A stretch of DNA of 64,000 bases from Cycas panzhihuaensis (lineage: Eukaryota > Cycadophyta): assembly GCA_023213395.1 (NCBI GenBank), contig CM041465.1, forward strand, positions 34,851,741-34,915,740, given 5' to 3'. Both the position numbers and the translations under genes were made by a program. Under the pieces are notes generated by a model. It saw only the letters and a program-made list of their open reading frames with translations. It was not told where the DNA came from and did no database searches. This document shows positions 50,757 through 62,546 of the stretch, piece by piece. The number at the start of each line of letters is the position of its first letter. The first letter of the stretch is position 1.

Positions 50757-53700
50757 CCACCTCTTAATGCACATTTGGGAAGTCCTTGAATTTGCAATGT
50801 CTTGATCTTGGAATTATCTTAAAAATAATATCTTCACTTTAATCTTTATCTTCATTCTTGTAGTGATGTCCTTGTAGTAGTCTTTGAGAGTAATGGTCTT
50901 TAAACTTAACTTTCAGCAACTTTATATACAATACAAAATACTTCATTATACAAAAGGTATAGTATATCATAGTTGGTTTAACTTGAGCGTGGTGTAGATC
51001 TGGTAAGTAATTTTATAGGTAATCATAAAAAACATCTTGAAATTTGAAGTGTATGTCAAGCATGTCGTCATCCATTATTTCAATCATCACCTATTTGCCT
51101 TCATTTTCTTCAACTTAGGAATAACTATAACTAATATTAAAAAAATTAGAATCAACATCACTTGAAAAAAGAGTATCAATATCCTGTATGAGTTCTCCCT
51201 TTTGCTTAGCATGTCCAACAACAATTGCTTCAATTTTTTTAGTAGAGTCTTCATCAACTTGTGAACAATTCACATTTGAACAAATGGTTAAATTAGAAAT
51301 TGAGTTTGTATCAACATATTTATATTCAATAGAATAAACATATTTGGATTCATCCTCCCCTTAAACAATAGGGTCATTTAGAGAAGCCTATATTGCTTGA
51401 TCACAATCATTAGTAGTTAATTCATCAATCTTACCTTGTTCAGTAATCTCAACAACATACTCAATTGTAGTCTCTTCATACTCATCAGTAGTCTCATCAA
51501 TTTCTTGACATACCTTTCCACTTATATTAGTAGTTCTTTCTTCATCATGTTTACTTATATTACAATCTTCAATGACTTGGTTTGCTTTTCCAAGATTCTC
51601 TTTGACCTCTTGAGGGTTTTTTTCATACACATCCTTCAAAAGATTCTAGACCTCTTAGGAGTATTAATATTTTGAAGTGCATGAATGAGAAGATGGTAGG
51701 AAGAGGGAAGATTATCCTTATCAAATATAATAAGCATAACATTAATTGTTATTCTAGCCTTTTCTCTAAAATTGCCCCCCCCCCCCCCTCTATATCAATT
51801 AAGGCAACACCATCAATGATGATTTTCCATTACCCTTTACCCATGAATATACTTTACATTTTGATTGCCCAATGTCAAAAATTTATTTTGGTATACTTAG
51901 GTAAGGGAAAAGGAAAATGTTTTAGCCAATATTTATTCCTTTCAAGCACAAAAATAATGATGTCATCCAACTCCATGATGTAAGAGTAAGTTGATCAAAA
52001 GTATATCACATAGAATTTATTCATTCATTTCAAACTAAAATAACTTTGTCAAAGTAGCAACAAATACCTTCAAATTATATGTTAAAATGATTGCCTCTGA
52101 GATACGATTCCAATAGTTTAGATGGTTTGTAAAATAGATGTTTGATTGAAGAGATATTATGAAAACTATACAAAGACCTTCTTAAGCACTAAAACCAAAG
52201 AATGGTAGCCTTAAACCCCCTAGGCTAATTAGCCCTTGGTCACTAAATCTCACCACATGACCACCCACTGAGTTAAAGAGGGCTAGTAGATCTCAAATAA
52301 GATTTCAACCTTATTAAATCGATTTTTAACCTTAAAAAAACTATTGAATCCACCTTATCAGATTTGAGATTTGTATATTTCAAAAAAGGCTTCCAATCTT
52401 GTTAAATTTATCTCATTATTTAGAAAAAAATAATAATCCTATTATCAAAATCAAATCTTTATATGATTACTTTCTTTGTATGGTCAATGACAAATTGCAT
52501 TATGAAATTTTCAATTATAGAGATGCTTGAATCAATAAATATTCATATAGTGACCTTTACCATTGTCCTACATCTTCATACAACATATTTCAACTCTATA
52601 TTGAGCTTCAGTAGTGGATTGTATATGAAGAAAAAATATGAATGAGATAATCTTCACTTCACAACATAAACTCACATGTAGTAGGTTACATTAGAATAGA
52701 GGAATCTTAGGCAAATGTGGGTACGGTAAGAATAATAGTGATGTGATCACTAGCAATGAAGGGGTTGGAATAATGGACTTCTCAAACTCTTATTAGTGAT
52801 TTAACCTGGATCGATATGAGAAACAATAGGGTAAATTCTTACACAGATGATTGATTGGATATGCTAGGATATTTTCTTTCACACTGAGAAGAAGAAATAG
52901 TGCACTAGCTAGGGCTTCAATGGTAGGTTTTAATAGAAGTTCATTTAGTAAGAATCCTTAGCTACATGTGTCTTCATAGGAACTTCAAATGAGTGCACCA
53001 CTTATCTTTTATAACTAAGTTAATAAAAGCCTATCAAATTAGAAGTAGCTATTAATAGAATATGGGTGTTATTACACCCTAACCCTTCCAGTATTTTTTC
53101 AATCTTCCCATCAATGCAGCCAATCCGTAAAGGATAAATGTATCAAGAACCATTTGTAATTAATGTCTATGGGTAGTGTATATACAAATCATGGATTTAT
53201 TTGTGGTAGTAGAAGTCTCTTCTTCTTCATAGATGCCTACGCACTAAATTCTGTAATTCATGGCTTTACAAGGTTCTCCATATAATTTGGTAACAAAGGA
53301 TGACTAATAATTGAGTGCCACACCATCACACTCTACGAACTACTTCATTCAACCATGTCTACTCAAATCTCAAGTAGGTACATCTACCTTAATAGTTCCT
53401 CCAAAGTTTGCAAACAATATCAATTCCTTGACTAGTTACCTCAATTTTTTTTCAACTAAATTTTCTTTATCATGAGTGAGTTCCTCTAAAATGATTTATA
53501 ATAGCCAACTTCAACACTATATAGACAAGATCTCTCCTTATGGCGGCCATAAGAAAACCCTTGATAATGGCCATCTTTCACCATCAATTAAGCGTCTATG
53601 TGGACTCCATTCACCTTAGGACTAAATAGGTGACTTCCTTCTTGCTATATTCACACTGCCAATTATATACTCTATGCAAGTTTTATGGACAACTATCATC

Positions 53701-54430
53701 ACTCTATGGCACCTCTGCATATACTCCTTTTATGGTAGCTTCTATAGTTTAGGTTCATCTTATCTCCATTCATGTAGAGTTTCTAATAGGCACGATCTTC
53801 ATGTAGCTATCACTCCTATTACAATTAGGGTTTTCTCATAAACCCTACACAACCTCTAATGAATAGTCACGATTTTTATGCATGTGGGTTTTTTTTAGAA
53901 GAATTCCTTCTCCAACAAATAGACATGGTTTTTATGCATGCAAGGTTTTTATGGTAGAATTTCTTCAAAAACCAACTTTACATAAAGCTTAGAATTGACT
54001 CTAATTTCATTAATCAAATTCCCTAATATTTCAAACAAACCCTAATAGGAATTTGTAGGCACAAACCATCACTTTCACTGTACAAGTAGAAATCAATAAG
54101 CTGGTAAATTTATACTTATAGAAATAATTTTAGATGTCATCAGTGTTTATGTATCTTATATTCAACTTCACAAATTCACACCATTCAAATTCTTTACTGG
54201 GTGAACCCATGCACAAAGCTTTTATTACATAATAAAGTAAAGGAACAATATTAACCAGTAAAAATTTTGTCTTGTATCAATGTTCGACATAACTTGCAAC
54301 AATGATGGCCTTAAGGCTTCACCTTTTAAAATTAGAATCCCAATTTGGCACTCAGTTCTATAGAGCCACCTCCACACACATAAATAAAATGGTAAACCTA
54401 CACAATGATGAGCTTGACAAGCAACCCATT
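50757..54430 (-). other. Internal region of element H
   Basis: Mostly non-coding. The longest minus-strand frame of note (51639-51388, 83 codons) is acidic and Glu/Thr-rich (EIDETTDEYEETTIEYVVEI) with no recognised domain. It may be a remnant of a captured or gag-related sequence. A run of 14-15 C lies at about 51775-51789. The plus-strand ORFs here are shadows. No zinc knuckle, protease, RT or integrase motif found on either strand. Confidence 0.6.
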
Positions 54431-54439
54431 TTGATACCA
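54431..54439 (-). promoter_or_regulatory. Primer-binding site of element H
   Basis: Minus-strand TGGTATCAA directly at the LTR boundary; the match to the initiator-Met site is shorter (TGGTATCA) and then diverges (AAATGGG). Confidence 0.75.
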
Positions 54440-54791
54440 TGTTGAAATATTCAATAGAGATCATTCAATATTAAGAATAATGGAACAAATATCATGAACA
54501 TAATGAAGATAAAATTAACTCAAAATCATGATGTCTACATTACAATGACACCATAACAATAACATCACAATAAACTCCATCTTGACTCTATATGTACTGC
54601 TCTACCTCATTCACTTATTTATACATCATAAGTGAGAATATATAGGATGATGTGAGTTGCATGTAGGACTATTATCCTCTAACACAACTAATGACTTATC
54701 ACCTATTAATTGACCAATAAAATATAGATCATTTACTTGCATGAATGTGCATTATAATAACATTATAATATTTGACCTCTAAAGTCTAATA
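54440..54791 (-). repeat. 5' LTR of element H
   Basis: Direct repeat of 50405-50756; begins tgttgaaatattc and ends aaagtctaata, then target duplication aacta. Confidence 0.9.
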
Positions 54792-54796
54792 AACTA

Positions 54797-55500
54797 GTGG
54801 TAGTGTGAGAATTTAGAAAATCAAATATGGGATATATTTTGTAAAATTTTTTTTGAACAATATAATAATACATGGGACCAATCTATCTTTAGTCTACTCA
54901 CTCATTTGAAATAGACAACATTGGTTGAGGCAAATATGAACAAATTCTAAGTGTTATAAAATTAAGTTTCTTAATCACTTAATTAGTAAATACTTATCGA
55001 TGTGTATGCATTTGGGATTAATAAGTACATTCAAATATGCCTAGAAGTGGACACCCTATTTATATTAAGAGATGTTATTTCCATGATAAAGGCAATCAAG
55101 GTTGGATTTACCATGAATCGTTCAACTACTTTAAGGCATGATTCTACATGGTAACTATATCCATGACCCTTAGGCCATTAACATTAATGTACTAGATCAT
55201 ATGAGGTGTAATGTTCAATAGTAGACCTCTCTTCAAGGTTGGTATATATGCCATCAGTAGAAGTAGATAGACATATGGAACTTGGCCCATACATCAAACA
55301 CTTAAAAAGCTATACCCTTGGTCATGGGAGTGTGTACAAAGTAAAATAGATGATTTTCACTATTGACCCTTCATTAAAAGAAGATTCCAATTCTAAAAAT
55401 AAGTCTAATGATAAGCCTCCCGAAGAATCCTTCCTATACCTCCAACCTAAACTCTCCTTGTTACTTGTCTCTTTCACATTTTGTCTAGAACCATTTCGAG
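54797..55500 (+). pseudogene. Gypsy gag of chromovirus I, continuation after H
   Basis: Heavily decayed. From about 55350 a frame open for 79 codons (DPSLKEDSNSKNKSNDKPPEE) leads into protease. The zinc knuckle is not recognisable. Confidence 0.5.
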
Positions 55501-55880
55501 TGAAAAACATACTTCAAAAAACTCCCATTATAATTTTGATTGATAATGATACATTATTGAACTTCATTGACATATCCTCAGCTTTTTAACTCAATCTATA
55601 TATTATGCCTAAGACTGGATTTACTTGTTCCTTACCAAATTATTATACTTTACACTATATTATAATAATAAGAAACTTGTATATTTAGATTAACACCTAA
55701 CACCTAACCTCAAATTTCTATGCTTCATCTATAGGAGGGTTTGATGTTATCCTTGGGATCCCATGGATCCAAACTCTTAGTACATATAGCATGAATAATT
55801 CACCTAATAGTCCCTTTATATTATTTAAGGATAATATAGGTCAAATACATAAGCTTTATGGTATTTAATCTTCCCCTAAT
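55501..55880 (+). pseudogene. Gypsy aspartic protease of chromovirus I
   Basis: IIILIDNDTLLNFIDI near 55530 corresponds to the active-site block (normally D-S-G-S/A-T). GGFDVILGIPWIQTLSTYSM near 55740 is the conserved C-terminal part (GxDVxLGxxWL). The active-site Ser-Gly is changed to Asn-Asp in this reading. Confidence 0.75.
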
Positions 55881-56099
55881 AAGCTCGTCTATCTATATCA
55901 AATCCATAAATACTTGAATCATAGTGTTGGTTTTATAGTCTACATTAATAACACTCAAGCTCATACTAATATCATCCTAATATTCAAAACCTCCTTGTCA
56001 AGTACCAATCTATATTTGCCCCTCTTCCTATTAACCATCCCCTATACTATAGTTCTCACCACTCAATTAAACTTAAATCCTCTCATGATGACATTAGCC

Positions 56100-56640
56100 C
56101 TCACTCCTACTAGAATTTTTACTTTTAAAAGGATGAAATCAAAAAAATCACTAATGAGTTAATTAACATGGGTATCATCTAGCCCAACAAAAACCCCTAC
56201 ATTACTCTAAATATCTTGATTCAAAGAAAGGATGGCTCCTTCTAACTTCATGATGGCTACCACAAACCTAATAAAATCATAATTAAAAATAAATTGTTAA
56301 CCCCCAAAATTAATAACATGCTATATGAAATATAGAGGGCTACCATCCTCTCTAAATTAGACCTTAAATTAGGTTATTGTTAAATTCCTACTACCCTAAA
56401 GGATTATCATAAGATCATGCTCCAAATGTATCATGGCTACTTTAAATTTCAAGTCATTCCCTTTAGCCTTTGTAATGCCCCAACTATGTTCTAGGCCTTA
56501 ATAAATAAAATTTTTGCCTCATACCTTCAAAAATTTATCATTTTTTTCTTTAACAACCTATAATTTATGCTTATCTCAACACCTCTAACATTTAAAAGGT
56601 GTCCTCTAGATTCTCACCTAGTATCAACTTTTTGTTAAGT
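56100..56640 (+). pseudogene. Gypsy reverse transcriptase of chromovirus I
   Basis: Shows the RT palm and fingers in order: RKDGSF*LHDGYHKPNKI, ILSKLDLKLGYC*I, FKFQVIPFSLCNAPTMF and SYLQKFIIFFFNNL. The last is the catalytic block, with both Asp of the F/YxDD motif replaced by Asn (TTT AAC AAC). Inactive. Confidence 0.83.
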
Positions 56641-57400
56641 TGTCGAAGTATAAATTTGGTAAATCTAATTTACAATAATTAGGCTATATCATTTCTTGAG
56701 ATGGAACCTATGTTTACCATTACAAAATCTTAGTCATTACTACCTAACCCACATCTAAATCTCACCCAGTTGCATGCTTTTTTAGAGCTCATAGGATTTT
56801 GCCATTGGTTTGTTAGGAATTATGCTTCTCTTGTGGCCTCATTAATAAATTTATTTTATAAGGATGCATTTTAATGGTCACAATATGTAAATAATGCCTT
56901 CAATAATCTTAATTCAATCATGATGTCCACCATAGTTCTTGTTATCCTAGACTTATCCCAACCTTTCCAATTGGAATACAATGCTTCTAGATTTGGTCTA
57001 GGTGCCATCCTTATGTAGAACTTTCATCTAACAACATTTGAAATCCATAAACTCGGATGATGAATGCCAATTACTTACTTACCAAAAGGAGATGAAAGTT
57101 ATTCTGCATGTTGTAGAAAAATGATACTAATATCTTCTAGGTTCTAAATTTACTATTTTAACATACCACTATAGCCTTCAATGAATTCTTAACTAGCTAG
57201 TTCTTTCTAAAGAGAAAGCCAAGTTAATCAATTATATACATGTATTTTATTTCATTAGCACCTATAATGAAGAAAAGAAAAATGTAGCTATGGATACCCT
57301 CTCCCACCTCCTCTCTAAACCTGTTATTCGTGAACTTATTATTCATGTGATTTTCAAGCCTTAACCAATGTGGTTAATAGAATTGGCAATTGAAAAATAA
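56641..57400 (+). pseudogene. RT thumb and RNase H of chromovirus I
   Basis: Frames around 56780-57340 give an IGFCHWFVRNYASL-like thumb block, then TIVLVILDLSQPFQLE with RFGLGAIL (start of RNase H), and near 57060 a KEMKVILHVVEK block. It ends with NVAMDTLSHLLSKPV. The wording differs from RNase H of G, so G and I are different chromovirus families. Confidence 0.75.
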
Positions 57401-57534
57401 TCTTAACTAGATCTTCCAAATAGAGCACCAAAGTTCATAATCGAAATGATTTGTCCATATATAACATTTATCTCTTATATAAAAATCACATCTTTATTCA
57501 CCTTGCATTATCTTTTATCCCATAGATTTTATTT

Positions 57535-57649
57535 GAGTATCACTTCACTCCCTTAAGAGGTCACCAAAGGTTCGAGAAAACATATCATCATATTTAATCT
57601 AATTTTTACGAGTCCCATATGAGATCCTCCATTCTTATGCTTATTTTTT
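57535..57649 (+). pseudogene. Start of integrase zinc domain of chromovirus I, truncated by J
   Basis: FTPLRGHQRFEKTYHHI matches the HHCC domain at the integrase N-terminus (H-x-G-H-x-G-x3-T). The sequence stops matching at about 57645, before the Cys pair, and GC-rich element J begins at 57650. The rest of I would lie beyond the right end of the window. Confidence 0.72.
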
Positions 57650-60019
57650 AGAGTGATACCGACGCCACCACACGGATAACCGCTTCGATAGCGCGGGAGA
57701 GATGGTGACGAAACGGTAGGAAGTGGAACCTACAAGGCAAGCAACTACCACGCAGGCGCCTGCGGGCCTTGAGCGAGTTCGGGATCCGCAATGGAGTATG
57801 GCTACTCGGTGACCCTTCACCGCCTGAGCGAAGGGCGAAGATACGTGGGACGAACCCGGGTTGACACAGGAGTAGGCCCCTCCCACCCTTGGGTGGCCAG
57901 AAGGGAGAGAGAAAGAACCTAACAAGGATAGGTCAAGAACAATCCTATGCAACCTAAGGGTATCTGACGATCACGGGAAGCAAGGCGCTCATGCTAAGGA
58001 AGAGGGAGGAAGGGTAAGAGAAGAAGACTCCTACAACCTTTCCTAGAATAACAAAAGTACATGCAACAAGGCAAACAAATCGCAAACCAATACGAAAAAG
58101 GCAATTTTCCTTTTAATCTTTCGATGTTCTAATTACTAGGAAAAGAATAAAAGAAGGAAAAAGACCGAAGTGCGAAGAGGAACGGAGGCGTGCACTTGGG
58201 CCGAGGCGTGAGAGATGGCGTAGCCTTGGAGGAGCACCCAACCACTCACGCTGCATCTGGGATGTGAAATGTGGCGGCGGCGAAAGGGGCTTCCTTACCT
58301 TCCCGGGAAAAGTAAATGCGATCTAGAAGGAAGGAAAGAAAGCTAACTAGCAAATGAGATAGCATAAACTATGACACATGCAAGGGACGCTTCTGGGGTG
58401 GAAGGGGCAGACGGCAACGTTCTCTCCGCGTCCGAGTACTGTAAGCAACAAAGGTCTCCCTCTTGGGGAGAACACCTATATGCAACACAAAGATCTAGCA
58501 ATATATGTCTAACAACATAAGCGAGAGTCTAAATGTACATGCATCGGTGTTAGTCAATAAGGAAAATACCAAAGAAGAACGATCCAAATGAAAGGAAACA
58601 ACAAGGTAAGCCTCGGAGTGGCCTACCGCATAAATGGTGCCCAAACCTCTCCCCAAGAGCCACGGGCGTGAGGAGAAAGTCAAGACTCAAGGTGGAAAAC
58701 ACCGCAAGAAGGGGCAAGAAAGACCCAAAGACACCCACGGGGCAAGGATGCTCTGGGAGCAAACCAAGATGGCAAGAGCAAAGGTGGAGCAAGAACCGCG
58801 GTTGGGGCCTATGGATGGCACCCAAACTGAATAAAGGGTCCCAAATCGGTAGCGCAACTTGTGACAATGGTTTGGCGACCAAGGAGCCTTGAACCCTTGT
58901 TTGCAAGGCAAGAGTAGCAGGCGAGAGGAGGCTTTGGAGGGCTTTGAGCCGCTTAGGGGCGTGGCGGTGGTGCGGAATCCACCCGGCTCTGTCCCAAAGC
59001 CTATGCAACCCCTCAACGCCGCTACCTTGGGCCAAGAACGAGTAAGAAGCGAGAGGAGAGTGGTGCAGCGGTCCTCAAGAGGGAGGAAAACCAACTCTCA
59101 AGCAACAAATGAAAATAAATAAGCTGAAGTGTAAATATCACCAAAAACAAATACAAAGTGAAGAGTACGGAAAGGGAGGCAAAGGATTTGCCCGACCAAA
59201 AGGCAATGAAGAAGGGTTTGGAACAAAGCAGTGAATCTGGAATAGAGCAGGGGCCCTACTATGGAGGTGGAGCAGGAAACACACGCAAGCAGGGGAGCTC
59301 GTGGTGCACTGGGTAGAAAGCAGTGGAAACCGCTTCAAAGGAGCCCTCTCCAAAGGCGTTTGAGGGTGAGAATGTCTCGGCCAAGCCAAAGGAGAGTGGC
59401 GTTGTATGAAGAGTCGAGGTCCGATTCTTGAACAACAGAAGAGAGCAGAGCAGGAGAGTGTTCCTCTTGAGAGTAAATCCAAAAGTGAGCCAAAAAGATC
59501 CAAAGAGAGAGCTTCAAAAGCAGGCCAAAAGATCTTTAAGTACTAAAGCAAAACCCTAAAGTACGCGAATAGGGCACGGCTGGGAGGGAGAAAATGCGCG
59601 AACCACGTGGCAGTTTCGCAATAAACGCGAAATTGCCATGGCGGATTTTAAAAAACAAGCAGAGACAGTCGTACCTCCGAAACTTTAGCGGTCTGAATAT
59701 TCCAGTGATCTGGCGAAATTCCGGCAGATCGCGAAGATCACGTGATCTGCTGAAGATTACGGCAGTATACACTGGAGACACAAATGGGGCCCGCCACCGG
59801 TCCAGCAGGGGCAAGCGTAAAAAGGCTAAAGGACAACTAAAACACCCACAGAGCGAGACAAGCCAAGCGGGCCCAGGAGGCGAAATAGGCCCCAAATGAG
59901 GTGGCAAGCTAACCGAGCGCCGATGAGACACCCCACGGGTGGAGGTGGCGTAAACCCGGCGGATCCAGGAGAGAGGAGGGCGGATCACGGGGAAGTAACA
60001 CGGTCACCAAGGTGCCACA
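57650..60019 (-). repeat. Probable 3' LTR of element J (about 2.4 kb)
   Basis: No coding domain is seen across this stretch, and the minus-strand ORFs in it (for example 59988-59536) lack recognisable motifs. Ends could be tgataccg (57650) and gtgccaca (60019), giving TG...CA and a length like the C LTR. The part 59540-59900 looks like promoter sequence with palindromic boxes. There is no second copy in the window and no convincing purine tract at 60020, so boundaries are tentative. Confidence 0.45.
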
Positions 60020-60540
60020 CTCGCTAAGAGTGTGCCCTATTATAGTCGTCATAGGCTAAACATAGGTGTGGACGGCGACCGTGCCGCCCACAAAGTCATA
60101 CGCATGCAAATATGTAGCGGATAATCGGTACATAAAAGTGATGATAATGCTAGAGACATACCGCACTTACCGAGTCGGTGATTAGTATCCATTCCGGGCC
60201 GGAAACACCTTATGGCGTGAGCCTCGCCGCTCGGGCTGATCACGATGGCGAATCTTGGCAACACAATCGATGTACGTGTGTATATAGATATATCAATCAA
60301 GATCGGATCGGTAGGCAAGGGTGCGTGAGTGTCGTGGCGAAGCGTGGATCTGGCGGCGGTGGAGACAACATAGGGCTATGAGCCACACGAAGCCGGCGGG
60401 AGAAAGCGGCAGGGGGCGCCCCCACCACAATGAATGCAAAGGAGCATGCGGGACCACGTGGGGAACAAATGGTGGGTACCATAGTTTTACCTCGTTAGCA
60501 ACCCGATTTGAGGTGCGAGCGGATCGCAGCGGGCGACCAA
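60020..60540 (-). other. Region between second RNase H and putative LTR of J
   Basis: GC-rich with no recognised domain. A short hairpin cacactc-gctaa-gagtgtg at 60016-60034 straddles the putative LTR edge. CCACGTGG lies at 60454-60461. Confidence 0.4.
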
Positions 60541-61010
60541 CGGCACGAGGCTTGGGCGGCAGGAAGGCCAAGCAAGACTCGGGGACAGTCGGCCAGGCGA
60601 GCAGTGGCGCTCAAGGATGAGGCGAACAAGGCTATACGCCTCGGCGTTGAGAGCCCGAGGGATATCCGGATATCAACGAGAGAAAGCGGGCGGGAGGGAT
60701 CTGGCGAAGCAAGAGTCCTCAAGTGAGGGCATCGCACTTGAGACTGGTGAGATGAGACACCACAACTTGAGAGTCGCAGAGCAAAACAATGGGTCATGAT
60801 GGAAGCGAAGGGCATCGGTAAGGGCTTCGATGACGGTGTATACTCGGCTTCATTGTTGGTAGCCTCGAGGAAGATCGAGGCGGAGGAGATCATAACCGAG
60901 AAGGGCTACGGAGAATCCACGCTTGTGGTGAAGGGTTGGGGTTACTGCGCTCACTGGCCGTCGGTAAAGATGTAAACACATAGGTGACACAAAATCCAAG
61001 CGGATGATCG
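60541..61010 (-). pseudogene. Second RNase H-like domain of element J
   Basis: A frame reads FTDGQ at about 60970, then LEATNNEAEYT at about 60860 in an open 132-codon stretch (60893-60495). In the next frame, PRALNAEAYSLVRLILERH lies at about 60650. TDG, TNNEAEY and the terminal N-x-EAD-x-LA/V-R block are the landmarks of the archaeal-type RNase H domain. At least one frameshift and one stop. It lies downstream of integrase, as in C. Confidence 0.7.
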
Positions 61011-61670
61011 ATGATGAAGGCAACACTTAGAAAGCAGACAACGGTGGCGTCAAGGGTAGGAGGACCTAGCAAATGAGGCGCCCGGGCCACAGCGAGATGA
61101 ACATGGATGGATAGTTTGGCGGAGGAAAGCACGGGCCTCCGGGGTCATATATAGGACCATATGATTGTACCCCCCAAGGACAACCGGCTTCCAGTGATGT
61201 ATGATGACATGATTTTGATATGTATATATGTATGGGGTGAGTGTTATGTTGTGTAGTAGGTGATTCATGTTATGAACATTTTATTGTATGATGCACGTTT
61301 CCTTCCATGTATAACCACACACCTATCAGGCACACACACACACACGCCGTGAGCTGGACGACATGGAGGTGTGAGGTTAGGAAGCGAGGCGGCATACATG
61401 TCTGCAGGAGAGCATAGCAGGATATGCGAAGGAAACGCCAGACAGAAAGAGGGGCAACAACAATGCCCCAGCGTCCTCCGGTTGGGAGATGCCCAAGCGA
61501 GAGGACCAAGGTTCCCGAGAGGATACGGAACGCCGGGTTCCGCAGACGAGAACCGAGAGAGAGACAAAGCGGGGTCCATCTTAAATAGCCATTCTACACG
61601 CTTGGGAAGAATGGGGACAACCTAAGATGGTAGTTTAGGCTCGTTTCGGAGGCGAGGCGAGGGATCGTAG
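61011..61670 (-). other. Linker between integrase end and second RNase H of J
   Basis: A 104-codon minus-strand frame (61579-61265) has no recognised domain. A short (CA)n run lies at 61330-61345. It is probably pol linker. Confidence 0.4.
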
Positions 61671-61860
61671 AAGGGTCAAGCGTAAAACTTCTTAAGGAAC
61701 ATCCCATTAACGGCTTTCTCAAATTCGAGCCCCTCCAGGGTGGCTATCCTATAGGCACCATTATCGAGAGATTCGATAATGACAAAAGGACCGACCCACC
61801 CAAGGTTGGAATTTGGTCAAACGGTCATGGAGATATTCGAGCTCGGTCGAAGCTTTTCTA
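61671..61860 (-). pseudogene. Integrase C-terminal end of element J
   Basis: LGWVGPFVIIESLDNGAYRI followed by ATLEGLEFEKAVNGMFLKKF is the GPY/F-type end of gypsy integrase and resembles the same part of C (WTGPYLVIEDLNNRAY). The zinc and DDE core domains are absent, because the sequence to its right is RT. Confidence 0.8.
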
Positions 61861-62040
61861 CCTCCATCTTGACGGTGGCAGAAAGCTTCGGGTGAAGGGA
61901 CGAGCCTTAGGCGCAGGGGTGGGCGCCGGGAAGGGTGGTGAGGTTATGAGTGACAATCGAGGAGTCGATTCCCTTCATGTCAAGATAATCCCACGAAAAT
62001 GTCTCGAAATTCACAGGAGCGAAGGGAATATTCCCTAATC
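61861..62040 (-). pseudogene. Reverse transcriptase N-terminus of element J, truncated by deletion
   Basis: NFETFSWDYLDMKGIDSSIV, then LHPKLSATVKMEVEKL, the block just before and at the start of RT in this lineage (compare FHEFHSVFAWDYKDMHGLNP and EVEKLLGVEFI in C). The frame ends at about 61860, where it meets integrase C-terminal sequence, so the catalytic RT, RNase H and integrase core are missing. Confidence 0.8.
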
Positions 62041-62546
62041 TCATCAGGAGAGCATTTCGCCCCAACCCTAATGACCTTGCCCGGGGCCAAGACTACGTCT
62101 TGAATTCCCCCCATGCACATGGCATTGCCCTCTTCAAAGTGAAGAGGGGCAAGATCAACGGGAGGAGGAGGAATAGGAGAGGGGATCGGATCAGCGAGCG
62201 TGGATCCGATCGCAAGGATCTTCCGGTGACCGAGCCGGTGGTGACCAGAAGGCAGATTAGGTGCAAGGCCCCCAGGCGGTCCCAGTGGCGCTTCATCATC
62301 CTCGAAATAGTCCACTCCATGGATGACCCTATTTCGAGTAGAAGAAGCGCTAGAAGGGAAAGGAGCAACGGACCGGGTGATCATTGGATCGCTCAACTCC
62401 TTCATGGAAATCCAAGGAAAACCAGAAGAGGCTCCTCGAGAGGAGCGAAGGCAATTCCTCAAAACCATCACTGCGGGGTGATGAAAAGAAGAAGCGGCGG
62501 GCGGGTCGGCATGAGCGATGGTGCGTGACCCGCGCGAGGGCTAGTC
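62041..62546 (-). pseudogene. Protease-RT linker of element J
   Basis: A 163-codon open frame (62471-61980) is rich in Pro/Ser (PSPIPPPPVDLAPLHFEEGN) and ends with VIRVGAKCSPDEIREYSL, the conserved segment upstream of RT. It is offset from the protease ORF by a frameshift near 62480-62600. Confidence 0.7.

Larger units (their letters stand above)
50405..54791 (-). mobile_element. Non-autonomous LTR element H
   Basis: LTRs of exactly 352 bp at 50405-50756 and 54440-54791. Target duplication aacta on both sides. PBS on the minus strand. A purine tract TAAGAGGTGG abuts the left LTR. LTR copies differ by roughly 11 %. The 3.7 kb interior has no gag or pol that I can recognise. On the plus strand the LTR ends in TA where CA is usual, in both copies. 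It would need enzymes from another, probably copia-type, element. Confidence 0.9.

Noticed and set aside
51772-51790. C homopolymer of 14-15 bases as a functional motif
   Set aside because: A single homopolymer inside non-coding element H; slippage or sequencing effects explain it.
58550-59503. Many overlapping ORFs of 100-160 codons on both strands near 58.5-59.5 kb
   Set aside because: GC-rich DNA has few stops, so long chance ORFs are expected; none shows a recognised motif and the region fits an LTR.
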